Source of the DNA: G965220825 sp965220825 | GTDB taxonomy: Bacteria; Pseudomonadota; Alphaproteobacteria; UBA828 | Assembly (NCBI GenBank): GCA_965220825.1 | Contig: OZ244839.1 | Span: forward strand, 2,418,001-2,482,000 | Length of the DNA: 64,000 nucleotides | Direction of reading: 5' to 3' | Shown: positions 60,576 to 64,000 of the stretch, piece by piece | Numbering within the stretch: position 1 is the first letter of the stretch | How the letters are laid out: each line of letters opens with the position of its first letter | Position numbers and translations under genes: made by a program | The notes under the pieces: generated by a model | What the model was told of the DNA's origin: nothing | Databases searched by the model: none | The model's input: only the letters and a program-made list of their open reading frames with translations

Positions 60576-61112
60576 ATGCGGATGCGGCATGTTGCGGGGG
60601 TGATGGCTGGGGTGCTCGCGCTCGCGCTCCTGGCGCCGGTCTCGGCGGATGAGGCGCATGAACATGAGACGCATGAGGTCGATGGGGCGGCGATGGGCGC
60701 TATCGTCGTCTCCCGACCCTGGTCGCGGCCGGCGCTTGCGGGGGGCAACGGCGTCGTCTACGGGGAAATCGGCAACCGGGGCGCGGCGGACGACCGCCTT
60801 CTCGGCGCTGCGAGCCCCGTGGCCGGGCGGGCGGAGCTCCACCGCAGCACCATGGAGGACGGGATCCACCGCATGGAGAAGCTGGACGGTATCCCGGTGC
60901 CGGCGGGCGGCGCGGCGGTTCTGCAGCCGGGCGGCCTGCATCTCATGCTGATCGGCCTGAAGACGGCGCTCAAGGCGGGAGACGCCGTACCCATCCTCCT
61001 CACCTTCCGGCGGGCCGGGGATGTAGCCGCCACCGTCATGGTGAAACCGCATCGCCCCGCGCCGGACGGCGAAAGCGGGCCCGACGGTGCGCATCACGGC
61101 CACGGCGGATAG
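60576..61112 (+). CDS. PCuAC-family periplasmic copper chaperone, His-rich ends
   Basis: Binds Cu(I) in the periplasm and delivers it to cytochrome c oxidase CuA/CuB assembly. The 178-residue protein has a signal peptide (MAGVLALALLAPVSA) and the exact motif H-X10-M-X21-H-X-M: His89, Met100, His122, Met124. Both ends add metal-binding residues: HEHETHE just after the signal and HHGHGG at the tail. A nearby heme A synthase gene (ctaA) fits a cytochrome-oxidase role. Confidence 0.9.
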   Translation: MRMRHVAGVMAGVLALALLAPVSADEAHEHETHEVDGAAMGAIVVSRPWSRPALAGGNGVVYGEIGNRGAADDRLLGAASPVAGRAELHRSTMEDGIHRMEKLDGIPVPAGGAAVLQPGGLHLMLIGLKTALKAGDAVPILLTFRRAGDVAATVMVKPHRPAPDGESGPDGAHHGHGG

Positions 61113-61195
61113 GTGCGCAATCCCGCCGGCCTACGCGGGGCGCCCGGCTTGTGCTAGAGAGAGGGCGGAATCCGTCCAGCTTCGGGAGTAAGGCC

Positions 61196-62458
61196 GTGCC
61201 CGTCAATCGCTCGCCGATAGCGCGGCGCCGCAGCGTCGGGGTCGATGTGGGCTCCGTACGCATCGGCGGCGGCGCGCCGATCGTCGTCCAGTCCATGACC
61301 AACACGGACACGGCGGATGCGCCCGCCACCGCCGAACAGGCGCGGGCGCTCGCCGAGGCCGGTTCGGAGATCGTCCGCATCACCGTGGACACGCCGGCCG
61401 CCGCCGCCGCCGTGCCCGAGATCCGGGAGCGGCTGGAGGCCGCCGGCTGCCGCGTGCCCCTGGTGGGGGATTTCCACTATAACGGCCATCGGCTCCTCAC
61501 CGACTATCCGGCCTGCGCCGAGGCGCTCGCCAAATACCGGATCAACCCGGGCAATGTGGGCTTTCGCGAAAAGCGCGACAAGCAGTTCCAGACCATGATC
61601 GAGGTCGCCCTGAAATATGACCGCCCGGTGCGTATCGGGGTCAATTGGGGGAGCCTCGACCAGGAACTTCTGGCGACGCTCATGGACGAGAACGCGGCCC
61701 GGCCCGAGCCGCTGGACGCCCAGGGCGTCATGCGCGAGGCGCTGGTGGAATCGGGGCTTCGCAGCGCGGCTTTGGCCGAGGAGATCGGGCTTCCGCGCGA
61801 GCGCATCGTGATCTCGGCCAAGGTCTCCCAGGTGCAGGACCTCATCGCCGTCTATGGTGCGCTCGCGGCGCGCAGCGACTACGCGCTCCATCTGGGCCTG
61901 ACCGAAGCGGGCATGGGCTCCAAGGGGATCGTCGCGTCCACCGCGGCGCTCGCGGTGCTGCTCCAGCAGGGTATCGGGGATACCATCCGCATCTCGCTCA
62001 CGCCGGAGCCCGGCGGAGACCGCACGCGGGAAGTGGTCGTCGCCCAGGAAATCCTTCAGACCATGGGGTTGCGCTCCTTCGTGCCGCTGGTGGCGGCCTG
62101 TCCCGGCTGCGGACGTACGACGAGCACCGTGTTCCAGGAGCTCGCCGGGCAGATCCAGGACTATGTCCGGCGCCAGATGCCGGTCTGGCGCGAGACCTAT
62201 GAAGGCGTGGAAACCATGCAGCTCGCGGTCATGGGCTGCATCGTGAACGGCCCAGGCGAGAGCAAGCACGCCGATATCGGGATCAGCCTGCCGGGAACCG
62301 GCGAAGCGCCGGCGGCGCCGGTGTTCATGGACGGCAAGAAGGCGATGACGCTGCGGGGCGAGCACATCGCCGAAGAGTTCCAGACCATCGTCTCCGACTA
62401 TGTCGCGCGCCGTTACAAGCGGCGCGCGACGGACGGCGCGAGGCGGAAGCCCGCCTGA
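61196..62458 (+). CDS. ispG: 4-hydroxy-3-methylbut-2-en-1-yl diphosphate synthase
   Basis: Penultimate step of the non-mevalonate isoprenoid pathway; a 4Fe-4S enzyme using flavodoxin or ferredoxin. The 420-residue protein has the TIM-barrel core (VQSMTNTDTAD, LVGDFHYNGH, RINPGNVGF) and the cluster cysteines in CPGCGR at about 301-306, plus CIVNGPGES. The GTG start at 61196 follows CGGGAG; an upstream TTG at 61151 in frame has no site. Confidence 0.95.
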   Translation: MPVNRSPIARRRSVGVDVGSVRIGGGAPIVVQSMTNTDTADAPATAEQARALAEAGSEIVRITVDTPAAAAAVPEIRERLEAAGCRVPLVGDFHYNGHRLLTDYPACAEALAKYRINPGNVGFREKRDKQFQTMIEVALKYDRPVRIGVNWGSLDQELLATLMDENAARPEPLDAQGVMREALVESGLRSAALAEEIGLPRERIVISAKVSQVQDLIAVYGALAARSDYALHLGLTEAGMGSKGIVASTAALAVLLQQGIGDTIRISLTPEPGGDRTREVVVAQEILQTMGLRSFVPLVAACPGCGRTTSTVFQELAGQIQDYVRRQMPVWRETYEGVETMQLAVMGCIVNGPGESKHADIGISLPGTGEAPAAPVFMDGKKAMTLRGEHIAEEFQTIVSDYVARRYKRRATDGARRKPA

Positions 62459-62505
62459 GAAGCGCGCGAGGAGGCGCAGGCCGCCCCGGCGGTTTGCGCG
62501 TTCGC

Positions 62506-63564
62506 ATGACGATCCGAACCGCTACCCGACCGGCCGATTCCGCCGCCGTGCCGCGCGCGGTGGCACTCTGGCTGTTCGGGCTCGCGGGCCTGGTGCTCGC
62601 CATGGTCGTGCTGGGCGGCGTCACGCGCCTGACCCATTCCGGCCTTTCCATGGTGGACTGGCGCCCTCTGGTGGGTGCCGTTCCGCCGCTGAGCGAGGCG
62701 GCGTGGGAGGCGCTCTTCGCGCGCTACAAGGCGTTTCCCGAGTACCAGAAGATCAATTTCGGGATGACGCTCGAAGGCTTCAAGGGCATCTTCTGGCTGG
62801 AATATGCGCACCGCCTTCTGGGCCGCGCCGTCGGAGTCGCCTTCGGCCTTCCCTTCCTCTGGTTCCTGATCCGCCGCCGGCTGCCGCCGGGCCTCGCCCT
62901 GCGGCTTCTCGCCATTGCGGGCCTTGGGGCGCTCCAGGGCCTGCTCGGCTGGCACATGGTGGAAAGCGGCCTCGTCGACCGGCCGGATGTGAGCCCCTAC
63001 CGCCTCGCCGCACACCTCGCGCTCGCGGTTCTGATCTATGCGGCCCTCTTTTGGACGGCCATGGGGCTTCTGCTCGAAGCCCGGCACCCGCCCCGCCCCG
63101 CCCCAAGGCTTCGCGCGGCGCTCTGGGGCATGATCGGGCTGATCTCTCTCACGATCCTTTCCGGCGCCTTCGTCGCCGGCAACGATGGAGGCCTCGCCTA
63201 CAACACCTTCCCGCTGATGGCCGGCGCCATCGTCCCGCCGGACCTCTTCCTCATCGAGCCCGTCTGGCGGAACGCCTTCGAGAACGTGCCGCTGGTGCAG
63301 CTCGTTCACCGCCTGCTCGCCATGCTGACGGTGGCGGCAACGGTTCTGGTCTGGCTCGCGGGACTGCGCGCAGGCCTGCCGCCTGCGCCGCGCACCGCGC
63401 TTCACGGGCTTGCCGCCGCCGTCGCCTGCCAGTTCGTCCTCGGTGTTGCCACGCTGCTCGCCTTTGTGCCGGTTCCCCTCGGCGCGGCTCACCAGTTCGG
63501 TGCCATGGCGGCCTTCACGGCGGGTCTCGCGACGCTCCGCCTTCTCCATGCGCCCCGGGTCTGA
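62506..63564 (+). CDS. ctaA: Heme A synthase (COX15/CtaA)
   Basis: Converts heme O to heme A for cytochrome oxidase. The 352-residue integral membrane protein has about eight segments and the conserved heme histidines in the LEYAHRLLGRAVG, WHMVESGL, RLAAHLALAVLIY and QLVHRLLAMLTVAA stretches. ATG 62506 gives a normal length; a TTG at 62494 is in frame but has no support. It is the last gene before the convergent GroEL fragment. Confidence 0.94.
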   Translation: MTIRTATRPADSAAVPRAVALWLFGLAGLVLAMVVLGGVTRLTHSGLSMVDWRPLVGAVPPLSEAAWEALFARYKAFPEYQKINFGMTLEGFKGIFWLEYAHRLLGRAVGVAFGLPFLWFLIRRRLPPGLALRLLAIAGLGALQGLLGWHMVESGLVDRPDVSPYRLAAHLALAVLIYAALFWTAMGLLLEARHPPRPAPRLRAALWGMIGLISLTILSGAFVAGNDGGLAYNTFPLMAGAIVPPDLFLIEPVWRNAFENVPLVQLVHRLLAMLTVAATVLVWLAGLRAGLPPAPRTALHGLAAAVACQFVLGVATLLAFVPVPLGAAHQFGAMAAFTAGLATLRLLHAPRV

Positions 63565-63580
63565 GCGACGGCGGGGCGCA
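63549..63580. terminator. Hairpin between convergent ctaA and GroEL genes
   Basis: TGCGCCCCG at 63549-63557 and its exact complement at 63572-63580 form a 9-base stem with a 14-base loop that includes the ctaA stop. It ends one base before the GroEL stop at 63582. It could stop both convergent transcripts, but has no T-run. Confidence 0.4.
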
Positions 63581-63581
63581 C

Positions 63582-64000
63582 TCAGCCGTCAGGGTCTATC
63601 GGCCGTGGCCCGCCGGGCGGCGGCGATTCGAAAGCCTGCTTCTCCTCGGGCTCCCGCGGGAAGCCCGCGACCGCCACCTCCGAGGCGACGATCCGGGTGG
63701 CGGCGGAGACGGCGAAGGCGAGGGCGGTACGGACGATGGGTGCCGGATCGGCGATCCCGGCGCGCAACAGGTTCCGGAAGCGCCCTTGGGCCGCGTCGAA
63801 CCCGAAGGCCGGGTCGTCCTGTGCGAGTATGCGTGCGGCGGCATAGGCGCCGTCGAAGCCCGCATTCTCGACGATCCGCCTGAAGGGCGCGGCGAGCGCG
63901 GCGCGGAGCGCGGCAGCACCCATCGCCTCGTCGGAGCCACCCGCCGCCAGGCCGTCGAGCGCGCGGGAGGCGCGCAGCAGCGCGACCCCGCCGCCCGGCA
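63582..64000 (-). CDS. Divergent GroEL-type chaperonin, C-terminal fragment (5' end outside window)
   Basis: The minus frame is open to the window edge and begins PGGGVALLRASRALD. It continues with ALRAALAAPFRRIVENAGFDG, FGFDAAQGRFRNLLRAGIADPAPIVRTAL and a final helix, all typical of the GroEL equatorial domain near the C-terminus. Unlike standard GroEL it lacks the Gly-Gly-Met tail and ends in a Pro/Glu-rich stretch (FPREPEEKQAFESPPPGG). The family's SALQYAASVAGLMITTE is replaced by TALAFAVSAATRIVASE. It is probably a paralogue, not the housekeeping GroEL. The N-terminus is not visible. Confidence 0.85.
   Translation of the reverse strand, partial: PGGGVALLRASRALDGLAAGGSDEAMGAAALRAALAAPFRRIVENAGFDGAYAAARILAQDDPAFGFDAAQGRFRNLLRAGIADPAPIVRTALAFAVSAATRIVASEVAVAGFPREPEEKQAFESPPPGGPRPIDPDG

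Overview
The window is a GC-rich, gene-dense stretch of bacterial chromosome, almost certainly alphaproteobacterial. The evidence is gene order as much as gene content: parB at the left edge, then rplU-rpmA-obg-proB-proA-nadD-rsfS, rho, hemJ-hemH-hemE facing ppsR-maf-aroE-coaE-dnaQ, secB/fxsA/Tim44-like, smr and hslVU, mreBCD-mrdA-rodA, and miaA-ilvB-ilvH-ilvC-leuA. These are classical alphaproteobacterial neighbourhoods. A Tim44-domain protein, the long (387-residue) dCTP deaminase and a propeptide-type HslV also fit. The species cannot be named from the sequence.

Left part (1-26,400). After the parB 3' end come two convergent genes that look like vitamin B6 catabolism enzymes (4-pyridoxolactonase and pyridoxamine-pyruvate aminotransferase). 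Next is a soluble two-PAS histidine kinase with two receiver-only response regulators, divergent from a ferritin-like protein that overlaps rppH tail to tail. A long minus-strand series follows: ctpA, gpmI, a nadD-rsfS single reading frame, proA, proB, obg, rpmA, rplU. Then comes a five-gene operon for a BMP-type (nucleoside-like) ABC importer ending in a DUF1989 protein, a tRNA-Ser(CGA), rho, a dCTP deaminase and hemJ-hemH-hemE.

Putative origin (26,373-26,752). The hemE/ppsR divergent gap has DnaA-box-like sites, an inverted TTATCCCCG pair and two GATTC methylation-type sites. Together with the nearby parB this makes it the best candidate for oriC.

Right part (26,753-64,000). It starts with plus-strand housekeeping genes (ppsR, maf, aroE, coaE, dnaQ), the secB/fxsA pair, a Tim44-like protein, and a lactate-oxidation operon lutABC coupled to smr and a YkvA-like gene. 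hslVU follows, with hslV lacking any ATG/GTG/TTG start upstream of its catalytic threonine. Next are ilvE and a 2-keto-4-pentenoate hydratase-like gene, the rod-shape cluster rodA-mrdA-mreD-mreC-mreB, leuA, a PotBCD-like transporter with no ATPase gene, ilvC-ilvH-ilvB, miaA, hflC-hflK, an Mrp ATPase, a lower-GC Fic gene with its own promoter and palindrome, a PCuAC copper chaperone, ispG, ctaA, and the C-terminus of a divergent GroEL at the right edge.

Genes work together in clear blocks: branched-chain amino acid synthesis (ilvB, ilvH, ilvC, leuA, ilvE), cell elongation (mre/rod), heme (hemE/H/J and ctaA), proline (proBA), ribosome maturation (rplU, rpmA, obg, rsfS) and proteolysis (hslVU, hflKC, ctpA). 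Many operon junctions are ATGA, GTGA or TGATG overlaps, so translational coupling is common. No CRISPR array, insertion sequence, prophage or rRNA gene was seen.
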